Below, piece after piece: positions 51,138 to 59,988 of a DNA stretch of 64,000 nt. Numbering within the stretch: position 1 is the first letter of the stretch; each line of letters starts with the position of its first letter. The position numbers and the translations under genes are program-made. A model generated the notes under the pieces. The model was not told the origin of the DNA. It searched no databases and saw only the letters and a program-made list of their open reading frames with translations. Origin of the DNA: Neobacillus sp. SuZ13 (lineage in GTDB: Bacteria; Bacillota; Bacilli; Bacillales; Cytobacillaceae); the NCBI RefSeq assembly GCF_030123365.1, contig NZ_CP126107.1:4673501-4737500 (forward strand), read 5' to 3'.

Positions 51138-52064
51138 CTACCTATGGAACAGTCTGTCTTTTGACTCCATTTGCAAAGCATAGAGGAATTTTTTGATGTC
51201 GATTCGGGTAGTTGTGGTGTGGTTTTTTCCTTCCAGTTCGAGCATCTTCATTCTTACTTGGGTGTAGTCAAACAATTTGGATGAGTAGTACTCAAATGTT
51301 GGGTTGGCATAATCGGTTAATCCCAGTGAAGCAAGATGCTCGAGCACCTGTTGGAGGATACGGCGGATCCGTTGTTCCACAGCCTTAGCTTCTTTTCTTA
51401 CTTCCTCCGGAGAGACAGACGAACCAAGCCGCTTTTTAGCCGCTTGCTCATAAAGATCCTTCATAGGCGGGAGCTCCCGATTTCCCTCCATATCCCATTG
51501 ATGTAAAATTTCTAGAAGATCCAGCAAATCCTTTTCACCGTTTTTGCCAACAATTCCAAGTTCAAGCAAGATGCTTTTGGCAGAGGACGGAAACAAAGGT
51601 TGTTTACTTGAGAGAGTGTTCTCAAACAGCCGTTTTTTTGTATTATGCGTATTTAAAAAGCTTAATGACTTTTGAATGTTATGAAGTGATTTTTCCAGTA
51701 AAAGATAGTCACTTACTTTCTTAATGACACTTACCACCTCAAGCCGGTTAATCGGCTTTGTGATATAATGCTCGACACCTAGGGAATACGCTTCACTAAT
51801 CATATCCTTCGTTTCGACTTGGGAGATCATGATGATTTTTCCCCGAAAGGAGGGAGCAATTTCTCTGACAGTCTCAATCCCGTCCCTGATGGGCATGAGC
51901 AGGTCAATCATTAGAATATCAACTTCCTGTATATCGAGGGTATGTGCATCTACCTCAGACCCGTCAGCTGCATCCCCCACAACCGAGCCCAATCCCTCTT
52001 CTTCAATAATATTGGATAACATCCCTCTGATAGTTGGGGTATCATCGACAATAAAAAATTTCAC
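51138..52064 (-). CDS. Response regulator, GlnL (YcbB) type
   Basis: A 308-residue response regulator. The receiver domain (residues 1-118) has VDDTP, phospho-acceptor D54 in MIDLLMPIRDG and the conserved lysine in YITKPI. The C-terminal half is the YcbB-type DNA-binding domain, as in GlnL of B. subtilis, which activates glutaminase and glutamine transport genes. It starts at a GTG at 52062-52064; the GGGGTGA ribosome site overlaps the kinase stop. With gltT divergent from the kinase, control of glutamate uptake is likely. Confidence 0.88.
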   Translation of the reverse strand: MKFFIVDDTPTIRGMLSNIIEEEGLGSVVGDAADGSEVDAHTLDIQEVDILMIDLLMPIRDGIETVREIAPSFRGKIIMISQVETKDMISEAYSLGVEHYITKPINRLEVVSVIKKVSDYLLLEKSLHNIQKSLSFLNTHNTKKRLFENTLSSKQPLFPSSAKSILLELGIVGKNGEKDLLDLLEILHQWDMEGNRELPPMKDLYEQAAKKRLGSSVSPEEVRKEAKAVEQRIRRILQQVLEHLASLGLTDYANPTFEYYSSKLFDYTQVRMKMLELEGKNHTTTTRIDIKKFLYALQMESKDRLFHR

Positions 52065-52070
52065 TGTAAA

Positions 52071-53330
52071 TCACCCCTTTTTCGTTAAATTCACAACCGG
52101 AAGCTGAACTTCAAAGGTGGTTCCTTTTTCTTTTGAAGACTCAATCAAGTTAATTTTGCCATCAAGATCTTCAATGACATTTTTTGTGTAGGATAAACCA
52201 ATTCCATTAGAAGCGATTCCGGCTTGGTCAAATTTCGTCGTAAAGCCTGGTTCAAAAATATACACTTTGTTTTTGTTAGAAATCCCGTTTCCATTATCCT
52301 TTATAGTTATTTTGACTAGGTCTTGAACCTTTTCAACCGTTATCACAATCTGCCCCTCTTGATTGATAGCTTCCACAGCATTGGCGACAAGATTATTAAT
52401 TAGGGAAAGGAGGATAAAAGTGCGGTACTCCGGATGTTCACCGGAAATTCTTACTTGGAAATCAATCGTTTTCCCAAGCAACTCACTATAATTTTTATTC
52501 GAGATGGTTGCAACAAAAATGATTTCCTGAATGTTCATAAAATCATCTAATTTTTCTTTGGCCATTAATTTGGACAAACCGGCATATATACGTTGATTAT
52601 CTTTTTTAATCTCGTGTAATTCCCCGGCGATTTTCAGCATCGCTTGCGCTTGTTTCTGATTGTTTAGAGCTTTCAAATCACGATAAATTGCATAGCAGGC
52701 GCTGGTTAACTTCTCCGCATCTTTCGCTGATTTTTCCAATTGAAACATTTCTACATACAAATTTGAGACTAATAGTAAAACCTCTTCGGTCCGCTTTTTT
52801 TGCTGCTCTTCAGCCAACCTAGTTTCCCGTACTAAGATGGTATTGAAAAAACCAAGGACAAAGAAACTGCGGATGATCGCTACCCCTATAATAATTAAGA
52901 AGCTCGAAGTTGTCATTTTCATATCGGTTGTAAAATGGCGAATGGTCATTTCGGTAACATTCCCCATGATTTCGAGCCCCATGCCAAGCAGACCAATGAG
53001 AAGCGGCCGATGATACAATTTCTTTACCTTGAAAATATGGAAAAACATGCCGAAGACCATGTAATAAAAAAACACGGGAAAATGGATAGGGAAATCGAAT
53101 GAGCCAACCTGTAATTTGTCCAGAATCATCCGAAAACAAACAACGGCACTTCCCGTTAAAAAGCCGGCTAAAACGGGATGGATTTTTCGTGACCATAACA
53201 AAATGAAGAAGAATACAGTCGTACTCATGCTGAATCTTAAATCAGCTCCGTTTAGGGGGTAAAACTTTAATTCTCCAGTAATGGGCACAGCAATCATCAT
53301 AAATAAATACGCTAATAATTTATCGCGAAT
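52071..53330 (-). CDS. Sensor histidine kinase, GlnK (YcbA) type; probable ATT start
   Basis: A membrane-bound histidine kinase of about 419 residues. Some five or six hydrophobic helices fill the first 180 residues, then a dimerisation region with LHEIKKDNQ (the likely phospho-histidine), and an ATPase domain with LINNLVANAVEA, DNGNGIS and SNGIGLSYTKNV. No ribosome site precedes the ATG at 53300. Reading on upstream gives ATT-CGC-GAT-AAA (53328-53330 first), exactly 7 bases after AAAGGGAG, so I infer an ATT start that adds a conventional hydrophobic N-terminus. The conservative start is 53300. Confidence 0.8.
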   Translation of the reverse strand: MRDKLLAYLFMMIAVPITGELKFYPLNGADLRFSMSTTVFFFILLWSRKIHPVLAGFLTGSAVVCFRMILDKLQVGSFDFPIHFPVFFYYMVFGMFFHIFKVKKLYHRPLLIGLLGMGLEIMGNVTEMTIRHFTTDMKMTTSSFLIIIGVAIIRSFFVLGFFNTILVRETRLAEEQQKKRTEEVLLLVSNLYVEMFQLEKSAKDAEKLTSACYAIYRDLKALNNQKQAQAMLKIAGELHEIKKDNQRIYAGLSKLMAKEKLDDFMNIQEIIFVATISNKNYSELLGKTIDFQVRISGEHPEYRTFILLSLINNLVANAVEAINQEGQIVITVEKVQDLVKITIKDNGNGISNKNKVYIFEPGFTTKFDQAGIASNGIGLSYTKNVIEDLDGKINLIESSKEKGTTFEVQLPVVNLTKKG

Positions 53331-53390
53331 ACAATTACTCCCTTTCTATTGTAAAAAAAATATTATCAATTTTAAAAATATTTTTAATCA

Positions 53391-53430
53391 TTTTTGTAGT
53401 TTTTTGTAGTTTATCGTAGTACTACAAGTA
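53391..53430. promoter_or_regulatory. 10-bp phased repeats upstream of gltT
   Basis: TTTTTGTAGT occurs twice in tandem (53391-53400, 53401-53410), then TTATCGTAGT (53411-53420) and the inverted ACTACAAGTA (53421-53430). One repeat per helical turn plus an inverted unit is typical of activator arrays. The GlnL-type regulator encoded next door is the obvious candidate to bind. Confidence 0.6.
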
Positions 53431-53433
53431 TGA

Positions 53434-53456
53434 TGAAAACGTTGGTAACGTTTACA
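53434..53456. promoter_or_regulatory. Overlapping cre-like sites upstream of gltT
   Basis: TGAAAACGTTGGTA and TGGTAACGTTTACA overlap; each matches the cre consensus at 12 of 14 positions. They lie at the expected -35 region (TTTACA at 53451-53456, with TACTAT 18 bp downstream). CcpA repression of gltT would fit. Confidence 0.5.
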
Positions 53457-53510
53457 AACTATATTCTACTATAATACTATCAAAAAAAGGGATCGATGGG
53501 AGAGAAGCGA

Positions 53511-54758
53511 GTGAAAAAAATTAGTTTAGCATGGCAAATTTTTATTGGTTTAATTCTTGGGATTATTGTGGGTGCCATATTTTACGGAAATCCACATATT
53601 GAGGAATTTTTACAGCCGATTGGAAACATCTTTTTACGATTAATTAAAATGATTGTCGTCCCGATTGTTATTTCATGCCTTGTTGTCGGCGTGGCAGGTA
53701 CGGGCGATATGAAATCGTTAGGGAAGCTCGGCGGAAAAACGCTCCTTTATTTTGAAATTATTACAACAATCGCAATCATTGTTGGGTTATTAATCGCCAA
53801 TGTTTTCCATCCGGGTACAGGCGTGGACCGTTCACAACTCGTTAAATCGGACATCAGCTCCTATGTAACGACTGAAAAAGCAACGGAGTCACACTCCCAT
53901 ATTGATACAATTGTGAATATCGTACCGACTAATGTGGTGCAGGCGTTCGCAAATGGGGACATGCTGGCCATTATTTTCTTCTCCGTAATGTTTGGACTTG
54001 GCGTTGCGGCAATCGGTGAAAAAGGCAAGCCGATTATCGCGTTTTTTAGGGGTACAGCTGATGCGATGTTCTATGTAACCAATCAAATTATGAAGATTGC
54101 TCCCTTTGGGGTGTTTGCCTTAATTGGGGTTACGGTTTCAAAATTTGGGTTGGAATCATTAATACCGCTTGGAAAATTGGTTATGACCGTTTATGGCGCA
54201 ATGATATTCTTTATTATTGTCATTCTTGGCATCGTTGCGAAAATAGCCGGCTATAATATTTTTAAGCTATTAGCTTACTTGAAAGACGAATTAATTTTAG
54301 GGTATTCCACAGCAAGTTCGGAAACCGTCCTTCCGAAAATTATGGAAAAAATGGAGCGAATCGGCTGTCCGAAAGGGATTACTTCTTTCGTGATTCCGAC
54401 TGGCTATTCCTTTAATCTCGATGGTTCAACCTTGTACCAGGCGATTGCAGCACTGTTCATCGCTCAAATGTATGGCATTCATATGAGCATTGGACAACAG
54501 ATTACATTAGTCCTTATTTTAATGATTACCTCAAAAGGGATTGCAGGTGTTCCTGGTGTTTCAATTGTCGTCCTGCTTTCAACCTTAGGAAGTGTCGGTA
54601 TTCCAGTCGAGGGCTTGGCGTTTATTTTAGGCGTAGACAGGCTGCTGGACATGGCCCGTACATGTGTAAACATTGTTGGTAACTCACTAGCTGCTATTGT
54701 AATCACAAAATGGGAAGGTCATAAAGTCAAAGAACACATCGAAGAACAAGCTGCATAA
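53511..54758 (+). CDS. gltT: Proton/sodium-glutamate symporter GltT
   Basis: A dicarboxylate/amino acid:cation symporter of 415 residues that imports glutamate and aspartate. It is close in sequence to B. subtilis GltT from the first residues (LAWQIFIGLILGIIVGAIFYG). Transport motifs: ASSETVLPKIME (serine-rich hairpin), GYSFNLDGSTLYQA, and DRLLDMARTCVNIVGNS. I use the GTG at 53511 because GGGAGAG lies 7 bases upstream and homologues start there; an ATG five codons earlier is the alternative. It is divergent from the two-component system. Confidence 0.93.
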   Translation: MKKISLAWQIFIGLILGIIVGAIFYGNPHIEEFLQPIGNIFLRLIKMIVVPIVISCLVVGVAGTGDMKSLGKLGGKTLLYFEIITTIAIIVGLLIANVFHPGTGVDRSQLVKSDISSYVTTEKATESHSHIDTIVNIVPTNVVQAFANGDMLAIIFFSVMFGLGVAAIGEKGKPIIAFFRGTADAMFYVTNQIMKIAPFGVFALIGVTVSKFGLESLIPLGKLVMTVYGAMIFFIIVILGIVAKIAGYNIFKLLAYLKDELILGYSTASSETVLPKIMEKMERIGCPKGITSFVIPTGYSFNLDGSTLYQAIAALFIAQMYGIHMSIGQQITLVLILMITSKGIAGVPGVSIVVLLSTLGSVGIPVEGLAFILGVDRLLDMARTCVNIVGNSLAAIVITKWEGHKVKEHIEEQAA

Positions 54759-54771
54759 GCTGTCCTATTGG

Positions 54772-54813
54772 AAAAGGCACAACTAGTGAATAATAGCTAG
54801 TTGTGCCTTTTTG
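54772..54813. terminator. Bidirectional terminator after gltT
   Basis: AAAAGGCACAACTAG and CTAGTTGTGCCTTTT form a 15-bp stem with a 10-nt loop. Confidence 0.9.
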
Positions 54814-54844
54814 GTTTTTATAGTTGTTGGTACAGGATCTTTTT

Positions 54845-55033
54845 CTATCGTCGATTGACCCAATGGATTGATTTCCGATATAAATACGATAGTATGATAT
54901 AGATAACGATGACAATAGCAGCAGTCCAAAGTCTTTCTTGTAAAACCCCGTCTGCGAATAACACAGGACCTAATCCGAAAAATGTAACTAATGCGATGAG
55001 AATGATAAATAGGAAGTGCAATAAAAATTTCAC
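54845..55033 (-). CDS. Small two-helix membrane protein, 62 residues
   Basis: Two transmembrane helices (residues about 3-27 and 36-52) end in a basic tail YRKSIHWVNRR. The GTG start at 55031-55033 follows GGGGGTG by 6 bases. An overlapping TTG frame starting 4 bases earlier gives a less membrane-like protein and is rejected. The family is not recognised; it lies downstream of tyrS beyond a terminator, so it is probably a separate unit. Confidence 0.68.
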   Translation of the reverse strand: MKFLLHFLFIILIALVTFFGLGPVLFADGVLQERLWTAAIVIVIYIILSYLYRKSIHWVNRR

Positions 55034-55115
55034 TCAATTCACCCCCGGAATGCTCTTTTCTTTGTATATTAGACGAATGTATTTAACACCTTGTTACAGG
55101 AATTTAGTTATAAGC

Positions 55116-55150
55116 AAAAAAAGGGCTTTGATTACTCCAAAGCCCCTTTT
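55116..55150 (-). terminator. Terminator after tyrS
   Basis: GGGCTTTG and CAAAGCCC around a 7-nt loop, followed by seven T residues on the minus strand. Confidence 0.9.
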
Positions 55151-55152
55151 TA

Positions 55153-56406
55153 TTAATAATTTATTAATGTGTATTTCTTTTTTCCTCGTCTAATAATCGT
55201 AAACTGCCCTTCAATCCGATCTGTTTCCGTTAGAGCATAAGTTGTGTCAGTGATTTTTTGACCATTAACTGTGACGGCACCATTTGCGATGTCTTCCCGT
55301 GCTTGACGCTTAGATGGAGAAATTTTCGCTGCAACCAATAGATCGACCAAATTCTCCTCATTTTGTGAAGTATATGCTGGTACATCTTTAAAGCCCTGCG
55401 CAATTTCCGCCGCTGAAAGACTGCTTACATCCCCACTAAATAACGCTTGAGAGATTTTAATCGCCTGTTGTAAAGAATTCTCTCCATGTATTAACCGTGT
55501 CATCTCTTCAGCTAATACCTTTTGTGCTTTACGAAGATGAGGCTCTTCCTGAACAGCTTTTTCTAATTGTTCAATTTCCTCGTGCGAAAGGAATGTGAAA
55601 ATCTTTAAGTATTTAACAACATCGGCATCCGCTGTATTAATCCAGAACTGGTAGAACTCATAAGGTGTTGTTTTTTCAGGATCTAACCAAATCGCACCGC
55701 TTTCCGTTTTCCCAAACTTTGTACCGTCTGCTTTTGTCACAAGTGGAATCGTTAACCCATATGCCTTCGAGCCTTCTGGCTGAACTTTACGGATTAATTC
55801 CAACCCTGTAGTGATATTCCCCCACTGGTCACTTCCTCCGATTTGCAATTTACAATTGTGATGCTCATATAAATGAAGGAAATCCATTGCTTGTAAAATG
55901 GTGTATGTGAATTCTGTGAATGAAATACCTGTCTCAAGACGGTTGGCAATGGTGTCTTTAGCAAGCATATAATTCACACCGATATGTTTACCAATATCAC
56001 GCAAGAAGGTAACAACATCCATAGAACCTGCCCAATCATAGTTATTAACCATGATAGCCCCATTTTCGCCTTCAAATTGGAAAATAGATTCAAGCTGCTT
56101 CTTAATACCCGCTACGTTATCTTGAACAGTTTCAAGAGTCTGCAGCTTTCGTTCTTCACTTTTTCCACTTGGGTCACCAATTAATCCTGTGGCTCCGCCA
56201 ACTAATACAATCGGACGATGTCCGTGTTGTTGAAATCGTCTTAGTGTTAAGAATGGCAGTAAATGGCCAATGTGCATACTATCTGCGGTTGGGTCAACCC
56301 CGCAATATAAGGAAATTGGCTCCTTACTTAATGTATCCTTCAAACCTTCTTCATCGGTTTGCTGATAGATAATCCCTCTCCATGCTAAATCTTGTAATAG
56401 TTCCAT
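55153..56406 (-). CDS. tyrS: Tyrosyl-tRNA synthetase
   Basis: TyrRS charges tRNA-Tyr. The 417-residue protein has the class I motifs HIGHLLP and KFGKTESG (KMSKS type), GGSDQWGN and a C-terminal S4-like RNA-binding domain (AREDIANGAVTVNGQKI). AGGAGG lies 7 bases before the ATG at 56404-56406. Upstream is a tyrosine T-box leader, so expression rises when uncharged tRNA-Tyr accumulates. Confidence 0.97.
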   Translation of the reverse strand: MELLQDLAWRGIIYQQTDEEGLKDTLSKEPISLYCGVDPTADSMHIGHLLPFLTLRRFQQHGHRPIVLVGGATGLIGDPSGKSEERKLQTLETVQDNVAGIKKQLESIFQFEGENGAIMVNNYDWAGSMDVVTFLRDIGKHIGVNYMLAKDTIANRLETGISFTEFTYTILQAMDFLHLYEHHNCKLQIGGSDQWGNITTGLELIRKVQPEGSKAYGLTIPLVTKADGTKFGKTESGAIWLDPEKTTPYEFYQFWINTADADVVKYLKIFTFLSHEEIEQLEKAVQEEPHLRKAQKVLAEEMTRLIHGENSLQQAIKISQALFSGDVSSLSAAEIAQGFKDVPAYTSQNEENLVDLLVAAKISPSKRQAREDIANGAVTVNGQKITDTTYALTETDRIEGQFTIIRRGKKKYTLINY

Positions 56407-56431
56407 AAATATTTCCTCCAATTTTGTAAAA

Positions 56432-56705
56432 AATAAAAACGCCCCTGCATAAATGCAGGGACGTAAAAATTACGCGGTACCACCCAGCTTGAGGAATAGT
56501 TCCTCCAACTCAAAAAATTAACGGTTAAGACCGTTCTCCGCTACTAGCAATCAATTTTCACAGAGAAAGCTCCAGGACGTAATTCATTCTTCTATTTGTA
56601 TCAGCTTACACCACCGCTGACTCTCTTCAAACAGGGATAGAAGAACTACAGTTGGTTCCCTTCACAGCATACTTATTAAATTAATGTATAGCTTTTTTTA
56701 CCATA
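56432..56705 (-). promoter_or_regulatory. Tyrosine T-box riboswitch leader of tyrS
   Basis: On the minus strand the T-box core AAGCTGGGTGGTACCGCG (56473-56490) is followed by the terminator stem ACGTCCCTGCAT/ATGCAGGGGCGT and a T run (down to about 56435). About 90 nt upstream of the T-box a TAC tyrosine codon (56579-56581) sits in the context GAATTACGTCC, which fits the specifier loop. The antiterminator uses the T-box to bind the CCA end of uncharged tRNA-Tyr. A TTGACA at 56718-56723 may belong to the promoter. Confidence 0.92.
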
Positions 56706-56782
56706 ATTATAGTTCCTTGTCAACATAACTGGAAATTTCAGATAAATGTAGAACTTTGTCAGTTTTTATACCTTTGATATGC

Positions 56783-56788
56783 TATAAT
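56783..56788 (+). promoter_or_regulatory. Extended -10 of the PBP gene promoter
   Basis: TATGCTATAAT contains a TGN-TATAAT extended -10 element; no strong -35 is seen. The start codon is 31 bp downstream. Confidence 0.55.
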
Positions 56789-56819
56789 GTATGTGATTTT
56801 AGATGAGGTGATACTATAG

Positions 56820-59654
56820 ATGGTTGAAAAATTACAAGCCTGGATCGAAAAAGCAAAGTCCGTACTGAATATATTTACCCATAGAAAAACGGTTAAAAGT
56901 GCACGAATCACATATCAAGTCGTTTGGAATCTGTTTCTCCTTGTACTAACAGTGGTAATTCTAGGTGGATCATTTGCTACAGGTGTCGGTGCTGGTTATT
57001 TTGCCTCACTTGTTAAAGATGAACCTGTCCGTTCCTATGATAGCATGAAAAAGGATATTTATAACTACACAGAAACCTCTGCGTTATATTTTGCCGATAA
57101 TAAATATCTTGGAAAACTCCGTACAGATTTAGAACGGGAAGAAGTAAAACTAGACGATGTATCCGATTATTTGGTAAACGCAGTTGTTGCAACAGAAGAC
57201 GAATACTTCTACAAACATAAAGGTGTCGTACCAAAAGCCGTATTTCGGGCTGTCTTCCAAGAAGTGACAAATTCCGCAGTTCAATCCGGCGGCAGTACAC
57301 TAACACAGCAATTAATAAAAAATCAAATCTTAACTAATGAAGTTTCATTTCAAAGAAAAGCGAGTGAGATTTTACTTGCCCTTCGGTTAGAGAAATTTTT
57401 TGATAAAAAAGAAATTTTGGAAGCCTATTTGAACGTTTCTACGTTAGGGAGAAATTCGTCTGGACGAAATATTGCTGGTGTTCAAGCAGCAGCAAAAGGA
57501 ATTTTTGGTAAAAAGGCAAGTGATTTAACATTACCACAAGCGGCCTTCATTGCCGGATTGCCTCAAAGCCCATTCGGATATACGCCTTTCACAAGAGAAG
57601 GTACGATAAAAGAACCAAAATATCTTGAACCAGGTCTTACACGGATGAAAACTGTCTTAAAGAGAATGTTTGACGGTGGTTATATTACTCAAAAGCAATA
57701 TGCTGAGGCTTCTGCCTACGATATTAAAAAGGATTTTATCAAACCCGTTCCAAATCCACTGGAAAAATACCCGTGGCTAACGATTGAAATTGAAAAGCGT
57801 TCTATTGAGGTTTTAACTACTGTTTTAGCAAAAGATGATGGGATTTCAGAAAAAGAGTTAAAGAACGATGATAATCTAGCCTACAAATATCAAATCTTAG
57901 CTAGAAATGCTTTGCGTCAGAATGGATACCAGATCCATTCGACAATTGACAAAAAAATCTATGATGCCATGCAAAAGGTAAAAGATAATTATCAATATTA
58001 CGGACCTGATAAACCTCAGGAAAAAAAGGATCCTGAAACTGGTGAAGTTAAAACGGTTATGGAACCCGCCGAGGTTGGAGCAGAATTGATTGAAAATAAA
58101 ACTGGAAAGATTATAAGTTTTGTGGCTGGAAGGAATTATGATGATCAACAGCTTAATCATGCAACCAGTGCAATTAGACAAAACGGTTCAACTATGAAAC
58201 CACTTCTAGTCTACGCTCCAGCGATTGAGTTAGGAAAAGTAGCTCCAGGCACACCACTTCCAAACGTAGCGTTAGCTTTAGCGCCCGGCAGAAGTGATCC
58301 ATGGCCGCAAAACTATGACTATCGCTACAGTGGACTGGTTTCAGCAAGATATGCCCTGGCGAAGTCCTATAATGTTCCAGCTGTTAAACTTTACAAGAGT
58401 ATCGTTGAACAGCGTCCTGCCAAGTATCTTGAAAAAATGGGATTTACCTCTTTAAGAAAAGATGATTATACAAATCTAGCTACTTCGATTGGCTCAATGA
58501 CAAATGGGGTAACGATTGAAGAAAATACAAATGCATTCAGCACCTTTGCTAACGAGGGAAAATTTGTTGATGCCTATATGATTGATAAAATTGTTGATAA
58601 AAACGGCAAGGTCATCTATCAGCATCAAGTAACACCTGTTAAAGTCTTTAAACCGCAAACAGCTTATTTAACCATTGATATGATGCGAGACGTTGTTAAA
58701 ATGGGGACGGCTGCAGGTGTTAGAAGCCAATTAAACTTTAGCAGCGACTGGGCAGGGAAAACAGGGACAGGAAATCAATATATTGACTCCTGGTTTGTTG
58801 CTTCAAACCCTAATGTCACCTTTGGTCTTTGGAGAGGATATGATACACCAAAATCGCTCCAGACATCTGGAATGTCATATAGTGCACGGACCAATAACTT
58901 ATGGGCAAAGTTAATGAACGCTGCCTATAAAATTAGACCAGATTTAATTGATCCAGACAAGTCATTTAAAATGCCAAAAGGAATCGTGAAACGCTCCTAT
59001 TGTGCTGTTTCAGGAATGCTTCCTTCTGAAGCTTGTTCAAAAGCGGGCTTAATCGAAAGTGATTACTTTAATGTGAATAATGTACCTACAAAAGTAGACG
59101 ATAGCTTAATTGAAGCAAACTATGTCACGGTAGGTGACAAAAAATATTTAGCCTTAGACTCAACACCAAAAGAGTTTTCCCAATTTGGTCTCGTATTAAA
59201 TCCTGATTTTATCAAACGAATTGTTGGAAGTAACTTCCATAATTATAGTCAACTGATTCCACAGAAGGATCGTTGGGGAAAAATTCTTGTTTCAACCGCA
59301 AGAATGTCCGATAACGGAAAAAGCCCTGCTAGTGTTAGCGTAACAGCAAAAGGAAATTCCTTATCATGGTCAGCCTCAGAGGATAAGGATGTCGTTGGTT
59401 ACCGCATCTATCAAGGTGGGGTAAGCGCTAAAAAAGTAGGAAGTGTAGTAAATGGTTCTAAGCGTTCATTTAAAGTGGGGACTGGATCTTTCTATGTAAC
59501 AGCAGTTGATATAGCCGGTAAGGAGTCTGCTCCATCGAATTTAGTCGATGCAGGTGTGATCATACCAACGGTTCCAACTAATCCTGTCGTACCGAATGAC
59601 CCTAACGTTCCAACTCAGCCAAATCAACCGACAGATCCAGCAACAACCCCATAA
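56820..59654 (+). CDS. Class A penicillin-binding protein (bifunctional, PBP1a type)
   Basis: A 944-residue peptidoglycan synthase. Cytoplasmic N-tail; membrane helix about 35-60; GT51 glycosyltransferase domain about 75-260 with catalytic E126 in ATEDEYFYKHKG and GGSTLTQQL (157-165). Transpeptidase domain about 420-720: STMK (S457-K460), SYN (516-518) and KTGT (647-650), all intact. A fibronectin-like domain (about 840-910) and a proline-rich tail (VPTNPVVPNDPN) end the protein. GAGGTG lies 9 bases before the ATG. It stands alone between tyrS and acsA. Confidence 0.93.
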   Translation: MVEKLQAWIEKAKSVLNIFTHRKTVKSARITYQVVWNLFLLVLTVVILGGSFATGVGAGYFASLVKDEPVRSYDSMKKDIYNYTETSALYFADNKYLGKLRTDLEREEVKLDDVSDYLVNAVVATEDEYFYKHKGVVPKAVFRAVFQEVTNSAVQSGGSTLTQQLIKNQILTNEVSFQRKASEILLALRLEKFFDKKEILEAYLNVSTLGRNSSGRNIAGVQAAAKGIFGKKASDLTLPQAAFIAGLPQSPFGYTPFTREGTIKEPKYLEPGLTRMKTVLKRMFDGGYITQKQYAEASAYDIKKDFIKPVPNPLEKYPWLTIEIEKRSIEVLTTVLAKDDGISEKELKNDDNLAYKYQILARNALRQNGYQIHSTIDKKIYDAMQKVKDNYQYYGPDKPQEKKDPETGEVKTVMEPAEVGAELIENKTGKIISFVAGRNYDDQQLNHATSAIRQNGSTMKPLLVYAPAIELGKVAPGTPLPNVALALAPGRSDPWPQNYDYRYSGLVSARYALAKSYNVPAVKLYKSIVEQRPAKYLEKMGFTSLRKDDYTNLATSIGSMTNGVTIEENTNAFSTFANEGKFVDAYMIDKIVDKNGKVIYQHQVTPVKVFKPQTAYLTIDMMRDVVKMGTAAGVRSQLNFSSDWAGKTGTGNQYIDSWFVASNPNVTFGLWRGYDTPKSLQTSGMSYSARTNNLWAKLMNAAYKIRPDLIDPDKSFKMPKGIVKRSYCAVSGMLPSEACSKAGLIESDYFNVNNVPTKVDDSLIEANYVTVGDKKYLALDSTPKEFSQFGLVLNPDFIKRIVGSNFHNYSQLIPQKDRWGKILVSTARMSDNGKSPASVSVTAKGNSLSWSASEDKDVVGYRIYQGGVSAKKVGSVVNGSKRSFKVGTGSFYVTAVDIAGKESAPSNLVDAGVIIPTVPTNPVVPNDPNVPTQPNQPTDPATTP

Positions 59655-59659
59655 AGCCA

Positions 59660-59706
59660 AAAACCCGCATCGAAATTGATTGTTTCGATGTGGGTTTCTT
59701 TTTTTA
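59660..59706 (+). terminator. Terminator after the PBP gene
   Basis: AAACCCGCATCGAAA and TTTCGATGTGGGTTT (one G-U) form a long stem followed by a T run. Confidence 0.9.
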
Positions 59707-59780
59707 GAATGATTCCACATTCATTTACCCAGAATTTATAAAGTTGAGTGTGAAATGTAATGAATTCCAGAAGAATTGAT

Positions 59781-59877
59781 TTTATCGGCCACTTTCACAA
59801 CTTTATCGGCCACTTTAACTTTTTATCGGCCGCTTTTGATTTTTATCTGCCACTTTGACCATCTTATCGGCCACTTC
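59781..59877 (+). repeat. Tandem 15-bp repeats with 20-21 bp period
   Basis: TTTATCGGCCACTTT and close variants start at 59781, 59802, 59822, 59842 and 59863. Steps are 21, 20, 20 and 21 bp, two helical turns each. The linkers of 5-6 bp are AT-rich and not conserved. It lies between two convergent genes, between their terminators. Confidence 0.85.
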
Positions 59878-59918
59878 CTCTTTCCCTCCTCCCCAAAAGA
59901 CTCAACACTCTCCTAAAT

Positions 59919-59965
59919 AAACACGAAAAAGCCAGGCCGTATAGCCTGGCTTTTTCGTGTTTATT
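59919..59965 (-). terminator. Terminator after acsA
   Basis: AAACACGAAAAAGCCAGGC and its full complement form a 19-bp perfect stem with a 6-nt loop, among the strongest in the window. Confidence 0.9.
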
Positions 59966-59988
59966 TTCCTTAATAAAAAATGATCCTT

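Noticed and set aside
54783..55037. 84-residue frame starting MSEIFIALPIY
   Set aside because: It overlaps the 62-residue two-helix gene in another frame, has poorer start spacing and runs through the gltT terminator.
59781..59877. CRISPR array
   Set aside because: Units are 15 bp with 5-6 bp linkers and not identical; no cas genes are in the window.
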